This document shows, one piece after another, positions 48,099-56,743 of a stretch of 64,000 nt of DNA. The stretch's first letter is position 1, and every line of letters starts with the position of its first letter. The DNA lies in assembly GCF_008632955.1 (NCBI RefSeq), contig NZ_CP043959.1, forward strand, positions 3,224,001-3,288,000, given 5' to 3'. The stretch comes from Streptomyces tendae. GTDB lineage: Bacteria > Actinomycetota > Actinomycetes > Streptomycetales > Streptomycetaceae. A program made the position numbers and the translations under genes. Below the pieces are notes generated by a model, which made no database searches, was not told where the DNA came from, and worked only from the letters and a program-made list of their open reading frames with translations.

Positions 48099-49045
48099 TC
48101 CGGACCGTGGAGTCGCAACCATCCGCGTCCGCACCGGTACTCGCCGCCTACAGTTACTGCGAGACCGTCACCGGCCAGCAGGCACGCAACTTCGCCTACG
48201 GCATCCGGCTGCTGCCGACGCCCAAGCGGCGCGCGATGTCGGCGCTGTACGCGTTCTCCCGGCGGGTCGACGACATCGGCGACGGTCCGCTCCCCGACGA
48301 CGTCAAGGTCGCCCGGCTGGAGGACACCCGCGCGCTGCTCGCCCGCGTCCGGGACGGCGCGGTCGACGAGGACGACACCGACCCGGTCGCGGTCGCCCTC
48401 GCGCACGCCGCGACGCACTTCCCGATCCCGCTCGGCGGCCTGGACGAACTCATCGACGGCGTCCAGATGGACGTACGCGGCGAGACGTACGAGACCTGGG
48501 ACGACCTGAAGGTCTACTGCCGCTGCGTCGCCGGCGCCATCGGACGGCTCTCCCTCGGCGTGTTCGGCACCGAGCCGGGCGCGCGCGGCGTGGAACGCGC
48601 CGCCGAGTACGCCGATACGCTCGGCCTGGCGCTGCAGCTCACCAACATCCTGCGGGACGTCCGCGAGGACGCCGAGGGCGGGCGCACCTACCTGCCCGCC
48701 GACGACCTCGCCAAGTTCGGCTGTTCCGCCGGGTTCGACGGGCCGACACCACCCGCGGGCTCCGATTTCGCGGGCCTGGTGCACTTCGAAGTGCGCAGGG
48801 CCCGCGCCCTTTTCGCCGAGGGCTACCGCCTGCTGCCCATGCTCGACCGGCGCAGCGGCGCCTGCGTCGCCGCCATGGCCGGCATCTACCGCCGGCTCCT
48901 GGACCGCATCGAGCGCGACCCGGAGGCCGTGCTGCGTGGCCGGGTCTCCCTGCCCGGCCGGGAGAAGGCGTACGTGGCGGTGCGCGGTCTCTCCGGTCTG
49001 GACACCCGCCACGTCACCCGGCGTACCGTCGGGAGGCGTGCCTGA
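48095..49045 (+). CDS. hpnD: Presqualene diphosphate synthase HpnD
   Basis: 316 aa, condenses two farnesyl diphosphates to presqualene diphosphate. YAFSRRVDDIGD and TNILRDVREDAEGGRTYLP carry the two metal-binding aspartate motifs. The start GTG 48095 overlaps the hpnC stop. The TGATG junction at 49043-49047 leads into the 40-aa ORF, whose GGGAGG ribosome-binding site lies inside hpnD. Confidence 0.94.
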   Translation: MIRTVESQPSASAPVLAAYSYCETVTGQQARNFAYGIRLLPTPKRRAMSALYAFSRRVDDIGDGPLPDDVKVARLEDTRALLARVRDGAVDEDDTDPVAVALAHAATHFPIPLGGLDELIDGVQMDVRGETYETWDDLKVYCRCVAGAIGRLSLGVFGTEPGARGVERAAEYADTLGLALQLTNILRDVREDAEGGRTYLPADDLAKFGCSAGFDGPTPPAGSDFAGLVHFEVRRARALFAEGYRLLPMLDRRSGACVAAMAGIYRRLLDRIERDPEAVLRGRVSLPGREKAYVAVRGLSGLDTRHVTRRTVGRRA

Positions 49046-49167
49046 TGGACACCGCGTACCCGGACGGAAAGCGGCGGGCAACCCTCCGCGGCGCCGCCGC
49101 GTCCCTCACCGAGACGGCCGGCCTCGCACCGTTCGCGCGGCCCCGTCGGGCAGGGGAGGGCGCATGA
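49045..49167 (+). CDS. 40-aa microgene of the hopanoid operon
   Basis: Begins at ATG 49045, where the last A of the hpnD stop is reused, and its TGA at 49165-49167 overlaps the hpnE ATG at 49164. GGGAGG lies eight bases before the start. The peptide MDTAYPDGKRRATLRGAAAS is basic, with an Arg-rich C terminus and no hydrophobic helix. I recall a small hypothetical gene at this place in S. coelicolor (SCO6761). Role unknown; it may only couple translation, or be a small partner of the squalene enzymes. Confidence 0.65.
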   Translation: MDTAYPDGKRRATLRGAAASLTETAGLAPFARPRRAGEGA

Positions 49168-50591
49168 GCCACGGCACACGCTCCGAGGGGCCCCGCACGG
49201 ACGGCCCGGTCCCGCCGGGACGCCATGCCGCCGTGGTCGGCGGCGGACTGGCCGGCACCACCGCGGCCCTCGCCCTCGCCGACGCCGGGGTGCGCGTCAC
49301 CCTTCTGGAGGGCCGGCCCCGGCTGGGCGGACTCGCCTTCTCCTTCCGGCGCGGCGAGCTGACCGTCGACAACGGCCAGCACGTGTACCTGCGCTGCTGC
49401 ACCGCCTACCGCTGGTTCCTCGACCGGATCGGGGGCGCGGACCTGGCCCCCCTGCAGGACCGCCTCGACGTGCCCGTGGTCGACGCCGACCGCCCCGAGG
49501 GGCGCCGGCTGGGCCGGCTGCGGCGCGACCCGCTGCCGGTGCCCCTGCACCTGGGGCGCAGCCTCGCCGCGTACCCGCACCTGTCGCTCGCCGACCGGGC
49601 CCGGGTGGGCCGGGCCGCGCTCGCGCTGAAGGGCCTCGACCTCACCGACCCCGCCCTGGACGACGAGGACTTCGGCAGCTGGCTGGCCGCCCACGGCCAG
49701 TCTCCGCGCGCCGTCGAGGCCCTGTGGGACCTGGTCGGGGTCGCCACCCTCAACGCGGTCGCGGGCGACTCGTCGCTGGCGCTCGCCGCGATGGTGTTCA
49801 AGACCGGACTGCTCTCCGACCCCGGCGCGGCCGACATCGGTTGGGCCCGGGTGCCGCTGGGCGACCTGCACGACCGGCTCGCCCGAGAGGCGCTGGACGC
49901 CGCGGGCGTGCGCACCGAGGTCCGCACCCGCGTCACCTCCGTCCGTACCGGCGCCGACGGGAGCTGGACGGTCGAGATCCCCGGCGAGACGATCCACGCC
50001 GACGCCGTGGTCCTGGCCGTGCCGCAGCGCGAGGCGCACGACCTGCTCCCCGCCGGCGCGCTCGACCACCCCGAACGGCTGCTCGACATCGGCACCGCCC
50101 CCATCCTCAACGTCCACGTCGTCTACGACCGCAAGGTGCTCGCCCAACCCTTCTTCGCGGCGCTCGGCACCCCCGTGCAGTGGGTCTTCGACCGCACCGA
50201 CGCCTCCGGCCTGCGGCGCGGCCAGTACCTGGCGCTGTCCCAGTCGGTCGCCCAGGACGACATCGACGCGCCGGTCGCCGCCCTGCGCGAGCGGTACCTG
50301 CCCGAACTGGAGCGGCTGTTGCCGCACACCCGCGACGCCCGGGTCGAGGACTTCTTCGTCACCCGGGAGCGCACCGCCACCTTCGCTCCCGCCCCCGGCG
50401 TCGGACGTCTCAGGCCCGGCGCCCGCACCAAGGCACCCGGCCTGTACCTGGCCGGAGCGTGGACCGCCACCGGGTGGCCCGCGACCATGGAGAGTGCGGT
50501 CCGCAGCGGCGTCGGCGCGGCGGACGCCGCGCTGGGCGCCCTCGGCCGGCCCCGCCCGCGTCACCTCTTCGCCTTCGAGGAGGCGGCCTGA
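49164..50591 (+). CDS. hpnE: Hydroxysqualene dehydroxylase HpnE
   Basis: 475-aa FAD enzyme of the phytoene-desaturase fold; it reduces hydroxysqualene to squalene. The FAD-binding motif AAVVGGGLAGTTAALALADAG is at residues about 22-42 (in two parts), with NGQHVYLRCC in the active-site region and the C-terminal LYLAGAWTATGWPATMES for flavin. It is coupled to the microgene upstream (ATGA). Confidence 0.93.
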   Translation: MSHGTRSEGPRTDGPVPPGRHAAVVGGGLAGTTAALALADAGVRVTLLEGRPRLGGLAFSFRRGELTVDNGQHVYLRCCTAYRWFLDRIGGADLAPLQDRLDVPVVDADRPEGRRLGRLRRDPLPVPLHLGRSLAAYPHLSLADRARVGRAALALKGLDLTDPALDDEDFGSWLAAHGQSPRAVEALWDLVGVATLNAVAGDSSLALAAMVFKTGLLSDPGAADIGWARVPLGDLHDRLAREALDAAGVRTEVRTRVTSVRTGADGSWTVEIPGETIHADAVVLAVPQREAHDLLPAGALDHPERLLDIGTAPILNVHVVYDRKVLAQPFFAALGTPVQWVFDRTDASGLRRGQYLALSQSVAQDDIDAPVAALRERYLPELERLLPHTRDARVEDFFVTRERTATFAPAPGVGRLRPGARTKAPGLYLAGAWTATGWPATMESAVRSGVGAADAALGALGRPRPRHLFAFEEAA

Positions 50592-50653
50592 TGCTGCAGC
50601 GAAGCGGCGCGGCAGGTCCCCGCACCCCCGGTACCGCAACAAGAGGAGAGACT

Positions 50654-51727
50654 GTGCCCACTGTGCCCCCGGCCCCGCAGGCCGCTCGAAGGACCGCGGT
50701 GGACGTGTCCGCGCTCCTGGAGCGCGGGCGGACCCTGGCCACGCCGGTACTGCGGGCGGCCGTCGACCGCCTGGCACCTCCCATGGACACGGTCGCCGCC
50801 TACCACTTCGGCTGGATCGACGCCCAGGGCCGCCCCGCGGACGGCGACGGCGGCAAGGCCGTGCGTCCCGCCCTCGCCGTGCTGTCCGCCGAGGTCACCG
50901 GTGCCGCGCCGGAGACCGGCGTGCCCGGCGCGGTCGCCGTCGAACTGGTCCACAACTTCTCGCTGCTGCACGACGACCTGATGGACGGCGACGAGCAGCG
51001 CCGCCACCGCGACACCGTCTGGAAGGTGCACGGCCCCGCCCAGGCCATCCTGGTCGGCGACGCCCTGTTCGCCCTGGCCAACGAGGTGCTGCTGGAACTC
51101 GGCACCGTCGAGGCCGGCCGCGCCACGCGGCGGCTCACCCGCGCCAGCCGGGCGCTCATCGACGGACAGGCCCAGGACATCTCCTACGAGCACCGCGACC
51201 GGGTCAGCGTCGAGGAGTGCCTGGAGATGGAGGGCAACAAGACCGGCGCCCTGCTGGCCTGCGCCAGCTCCATCGGCGCGGTGCTCGGCGGCGCCGACGA
51301 CCGCACCGCGGACGCGCTGGAGAGGTACGGCCACCACCTGGGCCTCGCCTTCCAGGCCGTCGACGACCTCCTCGGCATCTGGGGCGACCCGGAGTCCACC
51401 GGCAAGCAGACCTGGAGCGACCTGCGCCAGCGCAAGAAGTCCCTCCCGGTCGTGGCCGCCCTCGCCGCGGACGGCCCGGCCGCCGCACGGCTCGGCGAGA
51501 TCCTCGCCGCGGACGCCAAGAGCAGTGACTTCGCGAACTTCTCCGAGGAGGAGTTCGCGGCCCGTGCCGCCCTCATCGAGGAGGCCGGCGGTCGCGAGTG
51601 GACCGCCGAGGAGGCACGACGTCAGCACACCATCGCCATCGGAGCCCTGGACACCGTGGACATGCCCGACCGGGTGCGGGAACAGTTCACGGCACTCGCG
51701 GACTTCGTCGTCGTACGAAAGAGATGA
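50654..51727 (+). CDS. Polyprenyl (farnesyl) diphosphate synthase
   Basis: 357 aa. The first aspartate-rich motif is LLHDDLMDGD and the second is FQAVDDLLGIWGD, with Phe/Tyr near the first motif; their spacing is that of short-chain synthases. It supplies farnesyl diphosphate to HpnD. GTG 50654 is preferred because of AAGAGGAGAG just upstream; an ATG at 50591 (TGATG with hpnE) would add 21 residues. The chain length is inferred from context, not from sequence. Confidence 0.9.
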   Translation: MPTVPPAPQAARRTAVDVSALLERGRTLATPVLRAAVDRLAPPMDTVAAYHFGWIDAQGRPADGDGGKAVRPALAVLSAEVTGAAPETGVPGAVAVELVHNFSLLHDDLMDGDEQRRHRDTVWKVHGPAQAILVGDALFALANEVLLELGTVEAGRATRRLTRASRALIDGQAQDISYEHRDRVSVEECLEMEGNKTGALLACASSIGAVLGGADDRTADALERYGHHLGLAFQAVDDLLGIWGDPESTGKQTWSDLRQRKKSLPVVAALAADGPAAARLGEILAADAKSSDFANFSEEEFAARAALIEEAGGREWTAEEARRQHTIAIGALDTVDMPDRVREQFTALADFVVVRKR

Positions 51728-51761
51728 TCACTATCGGTCGAATAGCCCTCGCGTAGTCGCC

Positions 51762-51791
51762 GGCCGGTGGTACGGGAGTACCTCACCGGCC
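51762..51791. promoter_or_regulatory. Intercistronic hairpin before shc
   Basis: GGCCGGTGGTAC and GTAC-CT-CACCGGCC form a 12-bp stem with a two-base bulge and a GGGA loop, in the 118-base gap between the synthase gene and shc. No T-tract follows, so it is more likely a processing or mRNA-stability element than a terminator. Confidence 0.4.
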
Positions 51792-51845
51792 GACGGCGGA
51801 CCCACAGCAGACGCACCATTTGCAGGACTGCACGAAGGGGAAGCC

Positions 51846-53885
51846 ATGACAGCGACGACCGACGGAAGCACCGGGGCGGCCTCGCCGTCCCGTGTGGCCG
51901 CGGCCAGCGAAAACGACACCGACATCCCCGAGGCGGCCGGGGTTCCCGACAGAGCCGCCAGCGCCATGCGGCGCGCCACCGACTTCCTGCTGTCCCGTCA
52001 GCACGACGAGGGCTGGTGGAAGGGCGACCTCGAGACGAACGTCACGATGGATGCCGAGGACCTGCTGCTGCGTCAGTTCCTCGGCATCCGCGACGAGGAC
52101 ACCACCCGCGCCGCCGCCCTGTTCATCCGCGGGGAACAGCGCGAGGACGGCACCTGGGCCACCTTCTTCGGCGGCCCGGGCGACCTCTCCGCCACCGTCG
52201 AGGCGTACGTCGCGCTCCGCCTGGCCGGCGACGCCCCGGACGCCCCGCACATGGCGAAGGCCTCGGCCTGGGTGCGCGAGCAGGGCGGCATCGCCGCCTG
52301 CCGGGTCTTCACCCGCATCTGGCTGGCCCTGTTCGGCTGGTGGAAGTGGGAGGACCTGCCCGAACTGCCGCCCGAGCTGATCTGGTTCCCGACCTGGGTG
52401 CCGCTCAACATCTACGACTTCGGCTGCTGGGCGCGGCAGACCATCGTGCCGCTCACCATCGTCTCCGCCGAGCGGCCGGTGCGCCCGGCCCCGTTCCCGC
52501 TGGACGAGCTGCACACCGACCCCGCCCTGCCCAACCCTCCCCGGCCGTTCGCCCCGGCGAACACCTGGGACGGCGCCTTCCAGCGGCTGGACAAGGGCCT
52601 GCACGCCGTGCGCCGGGCGATCCCGCGCAGGCTGCGCCGGGCGGCCATGAACACCGCCGCCCGCTGGATCATCGAGCGGCAGGAGAACGACGGCTGCTGG
52701 GGCGGCATCCAGCCCCCGGCCGTCTACTCGGTCATCGCCCTGCACCTGCTCGGCTACGACCTCAACCATCCGGTGATGCGGGCCGGACTGGAGTCCCTGG
52801 ACCGGTTCGCCGTGTGGCGTGAGGACGGCGCGCGGATGATCGAGGCCTGTCAGTCCCCGGTGTGGGACACCTGCCTGGCCACCATCGCGCTGGCCGACGC
52901 GGGTCTGCCCGCCGACCATCCGCGACTGGTCAAGGCCGCCGACTGGATGCTCGGCGAACAGGTCGTACGGCCCGGCGACTGGTCCGTGCGCCGGCCCCAT
53001 CTGCCGCCGGGCGGCTGGGCGTTCGAGTTCCACAACGACAACTACCCCGACATCGACGACACCGCCGAGGTGGTCCTCGCGCTGCGCCGGGTCAAGCACC
53101 ACGACCCGGACCGGGTGGACAGCGCCGTCGGCCGCGGGGTGCGCTGGAACCTCGGCATGCAGTCCCGCGACGGCGCGTGGGGCGCCTTCGACGCCGACAA
53201 CACCAGCCCCTTCCCCAACCGGCTGCCGTTCTGTGACTTCGGCGAGGTCATCGACCCGCCGTCGGCCGACGTCACCGCGCACGTCGTGGAGATGCTCGCC
53301 GTCGAGGGACTGGCCCACGACCCGCGCACCCGGCGCGGCGTCGCATGGCTGCTCGCCGATCAGGAGCCGGACGGCTCGTGGTTCGGGCGCTGGGGCGTCA
53401 ACTACGTCTACGGCACCGGGTCCGTGGTCCCCGCCCTGACCGCGGCCGGCATCCCGACGTCCCACCCGGCGATCCGGCGGGCCGTGGCCTGGCTGGAGAA
53501 GGTGCAGAACGAGGACGGCGGCTGGGGCGAAGACCTGCGCTCCTACCGCTGCACCAAGGAGTGGAGCGGCCGGGGCGCCTCCACCGCCTCACAGACCGCC
53601 TGGGCGCTGATGGCGCTGCTGGCGGCGGGGGAGCGGGACTCCACCGCCGTCGAACGCGGCATCGCCTGGCTCGCGGACACCCAGCGGGAGGACGGCTCCT
53701 GGGACGAGCCCTACTTCACCGGCACCGGCTTCCCCTGGGACTTCTCCATCAACTACCACCTCTACCGGCAGGTCTTCCCGCTCACCGCACTCGGCCGGTA
53801 CGTCCACGGGGAGCCCTTCACCAAGAAGCCGGCCGAGGCGACGGCCGCCTCGGGCCAGGCGCTCGCCGAGGCGAAGGGCAGCTGA
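51846..53885 (+). CDS. shc: Squalene-hopene cyclase
   Basis: 679-aa monotopic membrane cyclase that turns squalene into hopene (and hopanol). The catalytic DxDD motif is D402-I-D404-D405 in PDIDDTAEV. Several QW-type repeats are visible (QREDGTWATF, QEPDGSWFGRW, QNEDGGWGED, QREDGSWDEP). The Trp-rich membrane stretch WLALFGWWKWEDLP is typical. Length fits the family (about 630-680). ATG 51846 follows GAAGGGGAAG. It is the core gene of the cluster. Confidence 0.97.
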   Translation: MTATTDGSTGAASPSRVAAASENDTDIPEAAGVPDRAASAMRRATDFLLSRQHDEGWWKGDLETNVTMDAEDLLLRQFLGIRDEDTTRAAALFIRGEQREDGTWATFFGGPGDLSATVEAYVALRLAGDAPDAPHMAKASAWVREQGGIAACRVFTRIWLALFGWWKWEDLPELPPELIWFPTWVPLNIYDFGCWARQTIVPLTIVSAERPVRPAPFPLDELHTDPALPNPPRPFAPANTWDGAFQRLDKGLHAVRRAIPRRLRRAAMNTAARWIIERQENDGCWGGIQPPAVYSVIALHLLGYDLNHPVMRAGLESLDRFAVWREDGARMIEACQSPVWDTCLATIALADAGLPADHPRLVKAADWMLGEQVVRPGDWSVRRPHLPPGGWAFEFHNDNYPDIDDTAEVVLALRRVKHHDPDRVDSAVGRGVRWNLGMQSRDGAWGAFDADNTSPFPNRLPFCDFGEVIDPPSADVTAHVVEMLAVEGLAHDPRTRRGVAWLLADQEPDGSWFGRWGVNYVYGTGSVVPALTAAGIPTSHPAIRRAVAWLEKVQNEDGGWGEDLRSYRCTKEWSGRGASTASQTAWALMALLAAGERDSTAVERGIAWLADTQREDGSWDEPYFTGTGFPWDFSINYHLYRQVFPLTALGRYVHGEPFTKKPAEATAASGQALAEAKGS

Positions 53886-54526
53886 TGAGCAACCGGCCCG
53901 CCCCCGTCCCGCTGCTGATCGCCTGCGCGCTCGGCATCGAACACATCGCGCTGCGCAGGCGGGAGCGCACCACCCCGGGCGGGCCGGTCACCGTACTGCG
54001 CACGGGCATGGGGCCGGCGGCGGCCGAGCGGTCCGTCACCCGGGTCCTAGGCGACCCGGCCCTGAGCGGGGCGGCCGTCCTCGCCACCGGCTTCTGCGCG
54101 GGCCTCGCCCCCGGCATGCACCCCGGCGACCTGGTGGTCGCCGAGGAGACCCGTGACCCGCGCTCCAGCGTGAGCTGCGTGGGCACCGAGCTGCTGGTGA
54201 AGGAACTGGTGCGCGCGGTGCCCGGGCGCACCGTGCACACCGGCCCGCTCACCGGCTCCGACCACGTCGTCCGCGGCCACGAACGGTCCGACCTGCTCGC
54301 GACCGGCGCGATCGCGGTCGACATGGAATCGGCGGCCACGCTCCTGAGCGCCGTCCGGGTGGCCGAGCGCCCGGTTGCGGCCGTCCGGGTGGTCGTGGAC
54401 GCTCCTGAACACGAACTCGTCCGCATCGGCACGGTCCGCGGTGGAATATCGGCTTTCCGTGTCCTTCGTTCCGTACTACCGGCTTTCTATGAATGGCACC
54501 GTTCCTTGCTGCTCCCCAGGAGGTGA
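53885..54526 (+). CDS. hpnG: Hopanoid nucleoside-phosphorylase-type enzyme HpnG
   Basis: 213 aa of the nucleoside phosphorylase fold. GMGPAAAERS near residue 41 and the VDMES motif near 145 match the HpnG branch, which removes adenine from adenosylhopane to give ribosylhopane. Its ATG is overlapped by the shc stop (TGATG). It is followed by six bases and then hpnH. Confidence 0.92.
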   Translation: MSNRPAPVPLLIACALGIEHIALRRRERTTPGGPVTVLRTGMGPAAAERSVTRVLGDPALSGAAVLATGFCAGLAPGMHPGDLVVAEETRDPRSSVSCVGTELLVKELVRAVPGRTVHTGPLTGSDHVVRGHERSDLLATGAIAVDMESAATLLSAVRVAERPVAAVRVVVDAPEHELVRIGTVRGGISAFRVLRSVLPAFYEWHRSLLLPRR

Positions 54527-54531
54527 GCCAG

Positions 54532-55554
54532 ATGGCCATGCCGCTGCGTCAGTCCATCAAGGTCGCTACATACTTGGCCGAACAGAAGCTCCGCAGGCGG
54601 GACAAGTTCCCGCTCATCGTGGAGCTGGAACCGCTCTTCGCCTGCAACCTCAAGTGCGAGGGCTGCGGCAAGATCCAGCACCCGGCCGGCGTGCTCAAGC
54701 AGCGCATGCCCGTCGCGCAGGCCGTCGGCGCGGTCCTGGAGTCCGGGGCGCCGATGGTGTCGATCGCCGGCGGTGAGCCCCTCATGCACCCTCAGATCGA
54801 CGAGATCGTGCGCCAGCTGGTGGCCCGCCGCAAGTACGTCTTCCTGTGCACCAACGCGCTGCTGATGCGCAAGAAGATGGACAAGTTCACCCCGTCGCCG
54901 TACTTCGCGTTCGCGGTGCACATCGACGGGCTGCGGGAGCGGCACGACGAGTCCGTCGCCAAGGAGGGCGTGTTCGACGAGGCCGTGGAGGCCATCAAGG
55001 AGGCCAAGCGGCGCGGCTTCCGCGTCACCACCAACTCGACCTTCTTCAACACCGACACCCCGCAGACCATCGTCGAGGTGCTCAACTTCCTCAACGACGA
55101 CCTCAAGGTCGACGAGATGATGATCTCGCCCGCCTACGCCTACGAGAAGGCTCCCGACCAGGAGCACTTCCTGGGCGTGGAGCAGACGCGGGAGCTGTTC
55201 AAGAAGGCCTTCGCGGGCGGCAACCGGCGCCGCTGGCGGCTGAACCACTCACCTCTGTTCCTCGACTTCCTCGAGGGCAAGGTCGACTTCCCGTGCACCG
55301 CGTGGGCGATCCCCAACTACTCGCTCTTCGGCTGGCAGCGCCCCTGCTACCTGATGAGCGACGGCTACGTGCCGACGTACCGGGAGCTGATCGAGGACAC
55401 CGACTGGGACCAGTACGGCCGCGGCAAGGACCCGCGCTGCGCCAACTGCATGGCGCACTGCGGTTACGAGCCCACCGCCGTCCTCGCCACCATGGGGTCC
55501 CTCAAGGAGTCCCTGCGCGCGATGCGCGAGACCGTCTCGTCGAACAGGGAGTGA
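54532..55554 (+). CDS. hpnH: Adenosylhopane synthase HpnH (radical SAM)
   Basis: 340-aa radical SAM enzyme that adds a 5'-deoxyadenosyl group to diploptene. The cluster cysteines are C38, C42 and C45 (CNLKCEGC). A C-terminal Cys-rich segment, [13 protein letters not shown], is also present. A near-ideal CCAGGAGGTGAGCC ribosome-binding site selects ATG 54532 over the earlier ATG 54493. Confidence 0.95.
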   Translation: MAMPLRQSIKVATYLAEQKLRRRDKFPLIVELEPLFACNLKCEGCGKIQHPAGVLKQRMPVAQAVGAVLESGAPMVSIAGGEPLMHPQIDEIVRQLVARRKYVFLCTNALLMRKKMDKFTPSPYFAFAVHIDGLRERHDESVAKEGVFDEAVEAIKEAKRRGFRVTTNSTFFNTDTPQTIVEVLNFLNDDLKVDEMMISPAYAYEKAPDQEHFLGVEQTRELFKKAFAGGNRRRWRLNHSPLFLDFLEGKVDFPCTAWAIPNYSLFGWQRPCYLMSDGYVPTYRELIEDTDWDQYGRGKDPRCANCMAHCGYEPTAVLATMGSLKESLRAMRETVSSNRE

Positions 55555-55559
55555 AGCAG

Positions 55560-56715
55560 ATGACCGCAGTCTCCCTGGGCCTCCCCGAGGTGCCGCTGCG
55601 CCCCCTCGCCGTGCGCCGGAAGAGCCGGCGGATCCAGGTCGGATCCGTGGCGGTGGGCGGGGATGCGCCGGTGTCGGTGCAGTCGATGACGACGACGCGG
55701 ACGTCGGACATCGGTGCGACGCTGCAGCAGATCGCGGAGCTGACCGCGTCGGGCTGCCAGATCGTGCGGGTGGCGTGCCCGACGCAGGACGACGCGGACG
55801 CGCTGGCGGTGATCGCGAGGAAGTCGCAGATCCGGTGATCGCGGACATCCACTTCCAGCCGAAGTACGTGTTCGCCGCGATCGAGGCGGGCTGTGCGGCG
55901 GTGCGGGTGAACCCGGGCAACATCAAGAAGTTCGACGACCAGGTCAAGGAGATCGCGAAGGCGGCGAAGGACCACGGCACCCCGATCCGTATCGGGGTGA
56001 ACGCGGGCTCGCTGGACCGGCGGCTGCTGCAGAAGTACGGCAAGGCCACTCCCGAGGCGCTGGCGGAGTCGGCGCTGTGGGAGGCGTCGCTGTTCGAGGA
56101 GCACGACTTCCGTGACATCAAGATCTCGGTGAAGCACAACGACCCGGTCGTCATGGTCGAGGCCTACCGGCAGCTCGCCGCGCAGTGCGACTACCCCCTC
56201 CACCTCGGCGTCACCGAGGCCGGTCCGGCGTTCCAGGGCACGATCAAGTCCGCCGTCGCCTTCGGCGCGCTGCTGTCGCAGGGCATCGGGGACACGATCC
56301 GTGTCTCGCTGTCGGCGCCGCCGGTGGAGGAGGTCAAGGTCGGTATCCAGATCCTGGAGTCGCTCAACCTGCGTCAGCGCGGCCTGGAGATCGTCTCCTG
56401 CCCGTCGTGCGGGCGGGCGCAGGTGGACGTGTACAAGCTGGCCGAGGAGGTCACGGCGGCCTGACGGGTATGGAGGTGCCGTTGCGGGTCGCGGTGATGG
56501 GCTGTGTGGTGAACGGTCCGGGTGAGGCGCGTGAGGCGGACCTGGGTGTGGCGTCGGGGAACGGCAAGGGGCAGATCTTCGTGAAGGGCGAGGTCATCAA
56601 GACCGTGCCGGAGTCGAAGATCGTGGAGACGCTGATCGAGGAGGCGATGAAGATCGCCGAGCAGATGGAGAAGGACGGTATCGCGTCGGGGGAGCCGGCC
56701 GTCACCGTGAGCTGA
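55560..56715 (+). pseudogene. ispG: 4-hydroxy-3-methylbut-2-enyl diphosphate synthase (ispG/gcpE), two frameshifts as sequenced
   Basis: MEP-pathway iron-sulphur enzyme. Frame one reads [16 protein letters not shown] through ARKSQI and then hits TGA at 55836-55838. Frame two resumes with [19 protein letters not shown] and has the first Cys pair of the 4Fe-4S site (CPSCGRA); its stop is at 56462-56464. Frame three contains the third Cys in [13 protein letters not shown] and ends at 56715. One C near 55833 and one G near 56458 would restore an unbroken 385-aa enzyme. It may be a real pseudogene if a second ispG exists elsewhere, but sequence error fits better. Confidence 0.88.
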
Positions 56716-56743
56716 ACAGCACGGAACCGAAGGGGGCCCGAGC

